Source of the DNA: Lachnospiraceae bacterium UBA3785
Lineage (GTDB): Bacteria > Bacillota > Clostridia > Lachnospirales > Lachnospiraceae
Direction: 5' to 3'
Length of the DNA: 16,632 bases
NCBI GenBank assembly: GCA_002369495.1
Contig: DFFD01000205.1
Span: 1-16,632 of the forward strand
Shown here: positions 1 through 6,615 of the stretch, piece after piece
How the letters are laid out: each line of letters begins with the position of its first letter
How positions within the stretch are numbered: the first letter of the stretch is position 1
The notes under the pieces: generated by a model
The model's input: only the letters and a program-made list of their open reading frames with translations
Told to the model about the DNA's origin: nothing
Databases searched by the model: none
Program-made: the position numbers and the translations under genes

Positions 1-86
1 ACGGGTGAGGGACGGTTCTTCAACGGGTGAAGAACCGTCCCCCAACGGGTGAAGAACCGTCCCCCAACGGGTGAAGAACCGTCCCC
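1..86. repeat. Tandem 22-nt hairpin-forming repeat block (REP-like)
   Basis: The 8-mer ACGGGTGA recurs at 1, 23, 45 and 67, an exact 22-nt period. After the last three copies it is followed by AGAACCGTCCCC plus CA or TG. After the first copy the same arm appears inverted (GGGACGGTTCTTC, 9-21). That arm is a perfect 13-bp complement of GAAGAACCGTCCC at 29-41, and equally of 51-63 and 73-85, so alternative hairpins are possible. The array probably continues beyond the left edge. It resembles dispersed REP-type palindromes of Firmicutes; that class assignment is from memory. No spacers of varying sequence exist, so it is not CRISPR. Confidence 0.85.
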
Positions 87-155
87 TGCCAGTTGACCTT
101 TTTGCCTCCCGAAGCGTGTAGGATGGTCTTACCAAAGGAAAGGGAGGTAAGAGAA

Positions 156-830
156 ATGAGCGCAAACTACACTGAGATCGTTTACATTCTGGACAGGTCG
201 GGCTCCATGGGAGGGCTCGAGGCCGACACGATCGGCGGATTCAACTCGATGATGGGGCGGCAGAAAAAGACCGGCGGGAAGGCCCTGGTCTCCACCGTCC
301 TCTTCGACAACGAGTGCGAGGTCCTGCACGACCGGGTGCCGATCGATCAGGTCGGGCCCATGACGGACAGGGAGTATTATGTGCGGGGCTGCACCGCCCT
401 CCTCGATGCGGTCGGCGGGGCGATCCGCCATATCGGAAATGTCCACAAGTACGCGCGGGAGGAGGACCGCCCGGCGAAGACCATTTTCGTCATTACCACG
501 GACGGCATGGAGAATGCCAGCCGCAGCTACTCCTACGAGAAAGTGCGGAAAATGGTCAAAAAGCAGCAGGAGAAGCATGGGTGGGAGTTCATTTTCATCG
601 GAGCGAACATCGACGCCTACGCTGAAGGAGAGAAATTCGGGTTCCGGAAGGAAAGAGTCGTGAACTATGTCCACGATGAGGTCGGCACCGCCAACGTCTA
701 CGCGGGGGTCACGAGAGCCGTGTGCTCGTTCATGGCGGCCCCGAGCGCCGGGATGGCGAAGGCGAGCCTGGATGAGAGCGGCTGGGATGAGGCGATCCGG
801 GAGGATTACGAGAAGAGAAGCCGCAGATAA
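156..830 (+). CDS. Solo von Willebrand factor A (vWA) domain protein
   Basis: This 224-residue protein is essentially one vWA domain. The MIDAS metal site is intact: D13-x-S15-x-S17 in the DRSGSM motif, T80 in GCTALLD, and D116 in TTDGMENAS. There is no signal peptide or membrane segment, so it should be cytoplasmic. The start is the ATG preceded by GGGAGG at good spacing; an upstream in-frame TTG at 93 would add a leader without a ribosome site and is less likely. Family members bind a protein partner through the metal, often in stress (TerY-like) or AAA-ATPase chaperone systems, but no such partner gene is adjacent here. The gene is monocistronic, bounded by the repeat block and a terminator. 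Its specific function is unknown. Confidence 0.85.
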   Translation: MSANYTEIVYILDRSGSMGGLEADTIGGFNSMMGRQKKTGGKALVSTVLFDNECEVLHDRVPIDQVGPMTDREYYVRGCTALLDAVGGAIRHIGNVHKYAREEDRPAKTIFVITTDGMENASRSYSYEKVRKMVKKQQEKHGWEFIFIGANIDAYAEGEKFGFRKERVVNYVHDEVGTANVYAGVTRAVCSFMAAPSAGMAKASLDESGWDEAIREDYEKRSRR

Positions 831-853
831 ACTGCTGGTGCAAGTTACGCACA

Positions 854-882
854 AAAGACCGGACGATCCGTCCGGTTTTTTT
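854..882 (+). terminator. Rho-independent terminator of the vWA gene
   Basis: An 8-bp perfect stem (ACCGGACG at 858-865 with CGTCCGGT at 869-876) has a 3-nt loop and is followed by a run of seven T. It begins 24 nt after the vWA stop codon. Confidence 0.9.
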
Positions 883-930
883 GTGTCTGAAAGTATTATC
901 TTTTGTAATAGAATAATGAGTTTTTTGAAA

Positions 931-959
931 TTGAGTAATGCCATTCTGCGTGTTAAAAT
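931..959 (+). promoter_or_regulatory. Promoter of the SLC13-type permease
   Basis: TTGAGT (931-936), a 17-nt spacer and TAAAAT (954-959), with an extended -10 TG at 951-952. It lies in the A/T-rich gap about 60 nt upstream of the permease start. The leader also contains a short GCCCG/CGGGC hairpin (978-992) of unknown relevance. Confidence 0.55.
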
Positions 960-1022
960 GGTTTTAACAACCGGTGTGCCCGGGTCACGGGCTCACAATA
1001 AAAAAAAGAAAGGAATGAAAAA

Positions 1023-2342
1023 ATGTCAACACAACTCGTAATCTGCCTGATTATTTTCGTCCTCACCTGCATCGGCTACATGACCGGCGTATGGAGTCTC
1101 GGCACAGTCGCCATGACCTCCATCGCAGCTCTGTCCCTTACCGGATGTCTCACCGCTAAGGATGCGCTTTCCTACTTCTCCAACAACAACGTCATCATGA
1201 TCGGCGCGATGAGCGTCGTCGCCGCGGGCTTCAACCGCACGCAGTTCTGCACGAACCTGGCGAATGCGATCTCCAGGGTCGCCAAGGGCAGCCTCACCAA
1301 GGTCCTGCTCCTTTACTGCATCCTTGCGATGCTCTTAAGCCAGATGGTCCAGAGCCCGGTCGTCGTCTTCGGTATCGTCGCACCGCTTTGCATGGCTTCC
1401 GCTGATTCCATGGGTATCTCCAAGTCCAAGATCGCCCTGGCGCTCGGCATCGTCTCCATCGCCACCTGCTGCACGCTGCCGATCGGTACCGGCGCAACGC
1501 AGGCTGCGGAGCTCAACGGCTACATCGCCGCTTACTATGAGAATCTTGAGAATTTCACCGGCACGATGCCGGAGGTTCAGTTCTTCGATCCGATGAAGGC
1601 GAGACTGCCGATGCTGATCTTCTCCGTGATCTACTGCGCGGTCATCATGCCGAGATTCTCCCCGGATCAGCCGTCTGTCAAGACTGCTGAGAGCGAAGGC
1701 AGGAAGTCTGCCGCCAAGGAGCCGCTTCCGGCATTCTCCGAGTACGCCGGCATCATCGTTTTCTTCGGCACCGCTGTCGGCCTCATGCTTCAGGCAAGCG
1801 TTCTCAAGTCGATCGCAATCTGGCAGATCTGCCTTGTCGGCGCAGTCCTCATGGTCATCCTTGGCGTTCTGAAGCCGAAGGAAGCGCTCAAGTCCATCCC
1901 GGTCAGCATGCTGCTCCTGGTCATCGGCGCTCTTGCGATGGCCGGCGCTCTCTCCGGGACCGGTGCGGGCGACCTCATCGGCGGCATCATCGCAAGCGTT
2001 GTCTCCAAGGTCAACAATAACTACGTCGTAGGCCTGATCTTCTTCGTCGTTCCGTTCATCCTGACCCAGTTCATGTCGAACCGCGGCGCGATGCTGATCT
2101 TCATCCCGATCGCGATCGCGACCTGCTACAAGATCGGCGGCGATCCGCGCGGCCTCATCATCCTCATCCAGGCCGGCGCTCTGACCGCGTTCATGACCCC
2201 GATGGCGACGGCGGCTGTTCCGTACATGATGGAGTACGGCGGATATGACCAGAAGGATCTCCTGAAGGGCGGCTGGCTCTTCGCGATCATCGGCGGCCTC
2301 ATCTCGGTCGGCTGGATCATGACCGTCCTGCCGGTTCTCTGA
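1023..2342 (+). CDS. SLC13/IT-superfamily anion permease
   Basis: The 439-residue product is strongly hydrophobic with about 11-12 predicted membrane segments and no extracytoplasmic domain. It shows the two-half organisation of the ion-transporter superfamily (DASS, CitM, ArsB relatives). Re-entrant-loop-like polar stretches occur near residues 108-125 (SQMVQSPVVVFGI) and 343-357 (FMSNRGAMLIFIP), each followed by a small-residue-rich helix. A charged loop around residues 215-240 separates the halves. The family typically imports di- or tricarboxylates, sulfate or similar anions with Na+ or H+; the substrate cannot be read from the sequence. AAAGGA lies 8 nt before the ATG. The gene is monocistronic with its own promoter and terminator, and is convergent with the LysR gene. 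Family confidence is good; substrate is unknown. Confidence 0.8.
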   Translation: MSTQLVICLIIFVLTCIGYMTGVWSLGTVAMTSIAALSLTGCLTAKDALSYFSNNNVIMIGAMSVVAAGFNRTQFCTNLANAISRVAKGSLTKVLLLYCILAMLLSQMVQSPVVVFGIVAPLCMASADSMGISKSKIALALGIVSIATCCTLPIGTGATQAAELNGYIAAYYENLENFTGTMPEVQFFDPMKARLPMLIFSVIYCAVIMPRFSPDQPSVKTAESEGRKSAAKEPLPAFSEYAGIIVFFGTAVGLMLQASVLKSIAIWQICLVGAVLMVILGVLKPKEALKSIPVSMLLLVIGALAMAGALSGTGAGDLIGGIIASVVSKVNNNYVVGLIFFVVPFILTQFMSNRGAMLIFIPIAIATCYKIGGDPRGLIILIQAGALTAFMTPMATAAVPYMMEYGGYDQKDLLKGGWLFAIIGGLISVGWIMTVLPVL

Positions 2343-2349
2343 TAAAGTA

Positions 2350-2394
2350 AAAAAAGGATCGGAATTCGCACTGCGCGGATTCCGATCCTTTTTT
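2350..2394. terminator. Bidirectional terminator between permease and LysR genes
   Basis: A near-perfect 16-bp stem (A-run plus GGATCGGAAT at 2356-2365, ATTCCGATCC at 2379-2388 plus T6) closes a 13-nt loop. The A-tract on one side and T-tract on the other make it functional for both convergent genes. Confidence 0.92.
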
Positions 2395-2419
2395 CAGCCG
2401 TAAGCCGGCGGGGAAGCGA

Positions 2420-3328
2420 TCAAAAGTCCTGATAGATCTGATGGGCCAGCCGAATAAGGCCGTCAAAGGATTTTGAATGGGGGTCATTTTTTCGGGAGAC
2501 GAGGAAAACACTCTGCTTCTCCGGCGGAAGATCGGGCAGGCTCAGATAGTTGACCAGCTTGTCCGTGTGCGGGATCGCGTTCAGCAGACAGTTGCCCAGA
2601 CCCTGTTCAACCGCGGAGAGCGCGCTTCTCGTGTCATCAACATGGAGGCGGGAGACCGGACAGTGCCCGATCTCCGCAAAATAGCGGTCGGCCGCCTGGC
2701 CTGAACGGGTATGCGGCGCGATCCGGATATACGGTTCATCCAGCCAGCCCGTATCTTCAAGGACCGGATAGGGGCTGTCGTCCGTGCGCACAGCCAGCTT
2801 TTTGATCGGGGAGCTGCGCGGGATGGCCAGGACCATCCGGGATTCCGCCAGCGTGTCGTACCGGAGCGAGCTGACATGGTCGGAGGCATAAGCGAGGCAG
2901 AGGTCAAGATTACGCTCCTCGAGAGCCTGAATGAGGGCTTTGGAGCTGTCTTCCGTCAGGCGGACGCTGGCTTTCGGAAACTCTTTGAAAAATGCCGGCA
3001 GCAGGAATTCGATCACAAAAGGCTGCATGCCCATCGGATAGCCGAACCGTATGGCAGTTTCCCGGGAGGCATTCAACCGGGCGAGTTCCTCCGCCAGTTC
3101 ATGATCGAGGTTCAGGATCTGCCTGGCTTTGGCGAGATAGAGGGTACCCGCCTGGGTCGGAATAAAGCGGTTGCCCTGGCGGAAAAAGAGCGGGGCGGAT
3201 AGCTCATGCTCCACACGCTGCAGATATTTGGTGAGAGCCCCCTGTGTGATGCAGAGCTCTTCGGCTGCTTTGGAAATACTTCCCCAGCGGGAGATCTCAA
3301 AGATATATTCGTAATCCTTGACGTTCAT
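2420..3328 (-). CDS. LysR-family transcriptional regulator
   Basis: The 302-residue protein has the standard LysR layout. An N-terminal winged helix-turn-helix (about residues 3-62, with SISKAAEELCITQGALTKYLQRVE as core, written here only to mark the helices around residues 17-40) is followed by a linker helix and a periplasmic-binding-protein-like effector domain (about 90-295). I chose the ATG at 3328 because GGAGG lies 6 nt upstream on the minus strand. The longer open frame, to 3463, would add a non-homologous stretch and run into the divergent hydrolase start. The gene faces the metallo-beta-lactamase-fold gene across a 133-nt gap, the classic arrangement in which a LysR protein regulates its divergent neighbour and itself. 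The convergent anion permease may be another target. The effector is unknown. Confidence 0.9.
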   Translation of the reverse strand: MNVKDYEYIFEISRWGSISKAAEELCITQGALTKYLQRVEHELSAPLFFRQGNRFIPTQAGTLYLAKARQILNLDHELAEELARLNASRETAIRFGYPMGMQPFVIEFLLPAFFKEFPKASVRLTEDSSKALIQALEERNLDLCLAYASDHVSSLRYDTLAESRMVLAIPRSSPIKKLAVRTDDSPYPVLEDTGWLDEPYIRIAPHTRSGQAADRYFAEIGHCPVSRLHVDDTRSALSAVEQGLGNCLLNAIPHTDKLVNYLSLPDLPPEKQSVFLVSRKNDPHSKSFDGLIRLAHQIYQDF

Positions 3329-3353
3329 GGCAGGCCTCCGGATTTTTATTTTC

Positions 3354-3381
3354 ATTATATTACAAAATGGAATAAAAACAA
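3354..3381 (-). promoter_or_regulatory. Promoter of the LysR gene
   Basis: On the minus strand TTGTTT (3376-3381), a 16-nt spacer and a consensus TATAAT (3354-3359) sit about 25 nt upstream of the LysR start. Confidence 0.6.
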
Positions 3382-3394
3382 GAAAAAGATGAGT

Positions 3395-3423
3395 TTGAAA
3401 TATATCAGTCAATATACTATAGT
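3395..3423 (+). promoter_or_regulatory. Promoter and possible LysR operator for the MBL-fold hydrolase
   Basis: TTGAAA (3395-3400), a 17-nt spacer and TATAGT (3418-3423). A perfect 10-bp palindrome TACTATAGTA (3415-3424) covers the -10 hexamer and could be an operator half; A/T-rich dyads are typical LysR targets. Promoter reading is fairly strong; the operator is inference. Confidence 0.55.
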
Positions 3424-3461
3424 AAACAGTAAGAAAAACATGACAGTAAGGAGGTATTCGC

Positions 3462-4376
3462 ATGCAGCCCTATCTTTCAAGTATCAGTTCGACAGCCCTC
3501 AGGATCCGCTGGATCTCCGTCCAGTGCTATGAGATGGTTCTCCCCGGCGGAAAAGTGCTGGTGACCGATCCTTTTTATCTGGATGCGGCGAAATTTGACG
3601 GTATTCCGGAGGAGAACCTCACGAGAAATCAGAAGATGGAGAAGGACATCTACGCGCAGCGCGGTTTTTCCGTCGATGATTTCACGGGCGCCGATTATAT
3701 CCTGGTGAACCACGTGCACGGGGATCATTCCAACCTGATCGGTCAGCTGTGGAACCGCTTCTACGGCCGTGTGCTGGTCCCGGCATACTGCGCCGAGGAG
3801 GTTGCCAGGACATTTGACATCCCCTATGCGGCCATTTATCCGCTTTATCCGGGCAACACATACTATTTCGATGATTTCACGCTGAAGGTCTATCCGGGAG
3901 CCCACGACAACCGCGCGTTCCGGGAAGGAAAGTTCCAGCGCCCGAGTGATCCGCGCTGCCTCTATGACGGTTCCGAGGGCTTCGGGATCCCCTGCCCGAG
4001 CCGTTTCGGCCCCTTAGGTTCCATGTTCAACCTGAACTACCTGATCGAGACAAAGAACAATTTCAGGATCGACTTCCAGGCCGGGCGCGATTACAGCGAG
4101 CATGTTGAGCATGTCCGCGAGGAGAAGCCCAACCTCATGCTCTGCCACCGCATCCGCAGTTACGATGCGGAGAAATTCGCCGGCATGATCGAGGAGATGG
4201 GGGCGCAGCTCTGCATGCCGCTGCACCATAACAACGCCCGTGCGAAAAATGAAGACCTGAACGAATATTTCGGGAAAGTCAACGAGATCCTTCAATCTCA
4301 TGGCAGTACCGCGCGCGGCTTTAATCCGGAACCATACCGCTGGTATCAGGTGCAGACGAGCCTGGTCGCCGAGTAA
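3462..4376 (+). CDS. Metallo-beta-lactamase-fold hydrolase (UlaG-like)
   Basis: The 304-residue cytoplasmic protein carries the metal-binding signature H84-x-H86-x-D88-H89 (HVHGDHS). Further candidate ligands are H148 (GAHDN), D204 (IDFQAGRD) and H255/H256 (PLHHNNA). N-terminal beta strands including VLVTDPFYL match the UlaG-like branch of the superfamily, which acts on lactones or phosphoester-type small molecules; the actual substrate is unknown. AAGGAGG ends 7 nt before the ATG. It is transcribed alone, divergent from the LysR gene that probably controls it. Its terminator lies inside the 3' end of the convergent AraC gene. Fold assignment is firm; the subfamily is tentative because the final ligands are placed by eye. 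Confidence 0.8.
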   Translation: MQPYLSSISSTALRIRWISVQCYEMVLPGGKVLVTDPFYLDAAKFDGIPEENLTRNQKMEKDIYAQRGFSVDDFTGADYILVNHVHGDHSNLIGQLWNRFYGRVLVPAYCAEEVARTFDIPYAAIYPLYPGNTYYFDDFTLKVYPGAHDNRAFREGKFQRPSDPRCLYDGSEGFGIPCPSRFGPLGSMFNLNYLIETKNNFRIDFQAGRDYSEHVEHVREEKPNLMLCHRIRSYDAEKFAGMIEEMGAQLCMPLHHNNARAKNEDLNEYFGKVNEILQSHGSTARGFNPEPYRWYQVQTSLVAE

Positions 4377-4397
4377 AGTGCCGTCAAACAGTATGAA

Positions 4398-5399
4398 TCA
4401 AACCGGGGCCTTCCCCTGCCGTGCGGCAGCGGGGAGGCCTTTTTTCCGGTACTCCCGCGGCGAGCACCCGTACTTCTCGCGGAAGCACCGGTAGAAGTAG
4501 CTGCTGTTCTCATAGCCGACCGCGGTGAGGATCCGGTCCGCCGGGAGCGTTGAATTGTCGAGCAGGTAGGCCGCCTGCTGGAGCTTCCGGAGCTGCAGGA
4601 GCTCCTTGAAGGTCCTGCCGAGGCGCTTTTTTAAGAGGCGGCTCACCGCGTAGTCGGGCTGGTGGAGCGCGGCGGCGGCCTCCGCGAGCGTCCCGTTCTG
4701 GTAGTGATGCTCGATGTAGTCAAGGACCGTGAGGACCATTTTCTGTTCGGCCTGGTCCGGTTCGCTGCGGTTGATCGTCTCCGCGAAGCGGGAGAGGTTC
4801 ATGAGGAGGAGGCCCATGGAGGTCTGGTTGATCGTGTCCACCATCGGCTGTTTCTCGATGAGGGTCCAGAGCATATTTTCGATGAGATTTTCGACCGGGA
4901 CGATGCCCTTCGACTGGACATGGAGGTAGTTCGTACCCGAGGCATCGTCCGTCAGGGTGGAGACGAGGAAGTCACGGAGGACATTTTCCCGCTCGATCAT
5001 CGAGAGCGGGCGGTCGAAGAACTCCGGGAGGATGATGAAGTTGACGGCGATGTCATTTTCTCCGGCCGGGAGGATCTCGTGGTAGACGTTCTGGTTTAAA
5101 AAGAGCATGTCGCCCTCCCCGAGTACCACCTTCGTTGTGCCGTTGATGATGTGGGTCGTGGAGCCCGCGCACATGTAGACCAGCTCCACGTAGTTGTGGC
5201 GGTGCCGCGGAAAATACGCAAACCGGGTGTGCGGCCGTATCTCGATGAGGCAGCCCTTCTCGAGCAGCAGCCGGCTGTCGACGATGAACTCGCGGCCGGT
5301 GGCGTAGTTGTCTTTCTGTATGGCGGCATTTTCCTGAAGGAGCAGCTTCTCCTCCTCCGTGACCGGCCTGAAATGGGCGAGTATGGATTCGCGCAGCAT
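4398..5399 (-). CDS. AraC-family regulator with N-terminal cupin domain
   Basis: The 333-residue protein has an N-terminal extension, a cupin sensor domain (about residues 50-130, with FPRHRHNYVELVYMCAG carrying the HxHxxxE-like metal/sugar pocket) and a C-terminal double helix-turn-helix AraC domain (about 225-322, ending in the conserved GYENSSYFYRCFREKYG and SPREYR signatures). The start is supported by GGAGGGG 5 nt upstream. It lies 83 nt downstream of, and in line with, a second AraC gene, but has its own candidate -10 in that gap. Such cupin-AraC proteins usually sense a carbohydrate and activate a nearby catabolic operon. Its target is unclear because the adjacent importer operon has a closer regulator. 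The C-terminal tail GLPAAARQGKAPV is low in conservation and is encoded by the MBL terminator. Confidence 0.9.
   Translation of the reverse strand: MLRESILAHFRPVTEEEKLLLQENAAIQKDNYATGREFIVDSRLLLEKGCLIEIRPHTRFAYFPRHRHNYVELVYMCAGSTTHIINGTTKVVLGEGDMLFLNQNVYHEILPAGENDIAVNFIILPEFFDRPLSMIERENVLRDFLVSTLTDDASGTNYLHVQSKGIVPVENLIENMLWTLIEKQPMVDTINQTSMGLLLMNLSRFAETINRSEPDQAEQKMVLTVLDYIEHHYQNGTLAEAAAALHQPDYAVSRLLKKRLGRTFKELLQLRKLQQAAYLLDNSTLPADRILTAVGYENSSYFYRCFREKYGCSPREYRKKGLPAAARQGKAPV
4404..4445 (+). terminator. Terminator of the MBL-fold gene, inside the AraC coding end
   Basis: GGCCTTCCCC-TGCC (from 4407) pairs with GGCA-GCGGGGAGGCC (to 4439) with small bulges and a GTGC loop. Six T follow on the plus strand only. 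The hairpin also encodes part of the last 15 residues of the convergent AraC protein, so the two genes overlap at the level of transcript ends. Confidence 0.8.
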
Positions 5400-5428
5400 G
5401 GTTTCCCCTCCGAAGTTAAGATAGAATC

Positions 5429-5437
5429 AGTATAACA
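5429..5437 (-). promoter_or_regulatory. Candidate extended -10 upstream of the cupin-AraC gene
   Basis: On the minus strand TGTTATACT gives an extended -10, 30 nt before the start codon. No recognisable -35 lies at 16-18 nt, so this promoter is weak, activator-dependent, or supplementary to readthrough from the AraC gene upstream. Confidence 0.4.
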
Positions 5438-5482
5438 CGGGATCTCCGGGAGGGGATTCTTTTTTTGTCGTTTTGGAGCAAT

Positions 5483-6379
5483 TCAGGAGTTGTCAGGGCG
5501 TTCGTTGTGGAACTCCAGCTCCTGGCGGGTGAGGCGGTACTGCTTCGGGCTCAGGTCAAAGCGCTTCTTGAAGGCTTTTGAGAAGACGAGCTGGTCCTGG
5601 TAGCCGGTGTCCCGGGCGATCTCCTTGACCGGCCGTGACGTGTTCAGGAGGAAGAATTCAGCCTTGCGCATCCGGAAATCCATCAGGAACTCCTGGGCCG
5701 GCATATTGTACTCGAGCTTGAAGAGGCGGTTTAAGTAGGTGCGGGAGATGCCGATCCGCTCCGCAATGTCGGATACAGAGATGCTGTGCATGTAATTGGA
5801 GTTGATGTAGTCGATTGCCTGGACGACGTAGGGATTTACGGTGTCCTCTCCGCCTTCAGTATCCGTTAAGGCGGGCAGGTGGGAAGCGTGTTCGCAGAGC
5901 AGAGAGAGAAATTTAAAGAGAGACGCCTCGCGGAACAGCACGTCCGCGTAGTCCAGCGTGATGTGTTCGAACATCTCGTTCTGGATGGAGATGACGGATT
6001 CGGGATCCGGGGCCGGCAGGACGAGCCGGTTCTTCGTAAACCCGCAGTGGTTCAGGATCGACTTGACGCGCTCGCCCCTGAAGCCGAACCAGAGGTACCT
6101 CCAGGGGTCGTGCCTGTCCGAACAGTAGACGACGGGCTGCCCCGGGCGGATCAGGAACATCTGGCCGGCTGTCAGGTTCCGGGTATTGTCGTCAGCTGTG
6201 TAGAAACCTCTTCCGGAGAGAATGATATGGAGGATGTATTCCTCTCGCTCGCCGGCAAAGACGTGATAGGGCTTGCAGTTCTCCCATCCGAAATGGATCA
6301 GGGACACCTCGGATGAGGTCTCCCTGAGATCTTCGAGGCAGCGAAAACTCGGTTCACTGGTGTATCTGCTTGGACGCAT
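5483..6379 (-). CDS. MsmR/RafR-like AraC-family activator of the alpha-galactoside operon
   Basis: The 298-residue protein has an AraC-type ligand-binding beta-barrel (about residues 20-165; EYILHIILSGRGFY, GQMFLIRPGQPVVY and DPWRYLWFGFRG are typical of MsmR relatives) and a C-terminal double helix-turn-helix (about 195-288, with SVSDIAERIGISRTYLNRLF and GYQDQLVFSKAFKKRF). It is divergent from the sugar-binding protein gene across 236 nt, the usual position of the activator of raffinose/melibiose/sucrose importer operons. AAAGGA lies 5 nt before the ATG. On the minus strand its own promoter is TTGCAA-17-TAAAAT. Direct repeats between the two genes are its probable operators. Binding of an alpha-galactoside or a breakdown product is inference from context. 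Confidence 0.88.
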   Translation of the reverse strand: MRPSRYTSEPSFRCLEDLRETSSEVSLIHFGWENCKPYHVFAGEREEYILHIILSGRGFYTADDNTRNLTAGQMFLIRPGQPVVYCSDRHDPWRYLWFGFRGERVKSILNHCGFTKNRLVLPAPDPESVISIQNEMFEHITLDYADVLFREASLFKFLSLLCEHASHLPALTDTEGGEDTVNPYVVQAIDYINSNYMHSISVSDIAERIGISRTYLNRLFKLEYNMPAQEFLMDFRMRKAEFFLLNTSRPVKEIARDTGYQDQLVFSKAFKKRFDLSPKQYRLTRQELEFHNERPDNS

Positions 6380-6424
6380 GTTTATCCTTTCTCCCAGGCG
6401 GGACAGTCAGCGGATGTTTGTGCT

Positions 6425-6453
6425 ATTTTAACAGATTTATAGCCGGCTTGCAA
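6425..6453 (-). promoter_or_regulatory. Promoter of the MsmR-like gene
   Basis: On the minus strand TTGCAA (6448-6453), a 17-nt spacer and TAAAAT (6425-6430) with an extended TGT in front of the -10. It does not need an activator by appearance, consistent with steady regulator expression. Confidence 0.6.
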
Positions 6454-6469
6454 ATGAATGAGCACATTT

Positions 6470-6517
6470 TGACATACTGGGGGTGAATAATGACATATAT
6501 AAACCGACATAAACCGG
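6470..6517 (+). promoter_or_regulatory. Putative AraC-family operator array
   Basis: TGACATA occurs at 6470-6476 and 6491-6497, exactly 21 bp (two helical turns) apart. A related CGACATAA is at 6505-6512. ATAAACCG is repeated at 6499-6506 and 6509-6516, one turn (10 bp) apart. The array ends 14 bp before the weak -35 of the transporter promoter, where a class I/II AraC-type activator would bind. Site identity is inference from spacing and position. Confidence 0.5.
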
Positions 6518-6530
6518 CGCATTTGGGCTA

Positions 6531-6559
6531 TTTATATGGTTTTTTGAATCAAATATAAT
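6531..6559 (+). promoter_or_regulatory. Promoter of the alpha-galactoside operon, activator-dependent type
   Basis: A consensus TATAAT (6554-6559) has only TTTATA (6531-6536) at 17-nt spacing and no extended -10. A good -10 with a poor -35 suits activation by the divergent AraC protein. No clear catabolite-response (CcpA) palindrome was recognised nearby. Confidence 0.55.
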
Positions 6560-6615
6560 GACATCAGCACGAAAACCTTTCACAATCTTCTATGAGTAAG
6601 GAGGAAAATGAAAAC

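Noticed and set aside
1..86. CRISPR-like array
   Set aside because: The units are contiguous 22-mers without variable spacers, and no cas gene is visible; the block is a tandem palindromic repeat.
3329..3463. N-terminal extension of the LysR protein to the first upstream ATG
   Set aside because: It would cross both divergent promoters and the hydrolase start; the GGAGG-supported ATG at 3328 begins exactly at the conserved LysR N-terminus.
3462..4376. True beta-lactamase (antibiotic resistance) role for the MBL-fold gene
   Set aside because: There is no signal peptide, and the C-terminal ligand pattern and length resemble UlaG-like metabolic hydrolases rather than class B beta-lactamases.
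5400..5482. Terminator between the two AraC genes
   Set aside because: The short CTCC/GGAG dyad is not followed by a T-tract on the minus strand; the T-run at 5459-5466 lies on the plus strand where no gene reads into it.
6592..6615. Upstream ATG for the binding protein
   Set aside because: The AAGGAGG motif lies inside this segment and the lipoprotein signal starts at 6616.
6380..6615. Riboswitch or CcpA site in the divergent region
   Set aside because: No conserved riboswitch core or convincing catabolite-response palindrome was found; the features seen are explained by promoters and AraC-type repeats.
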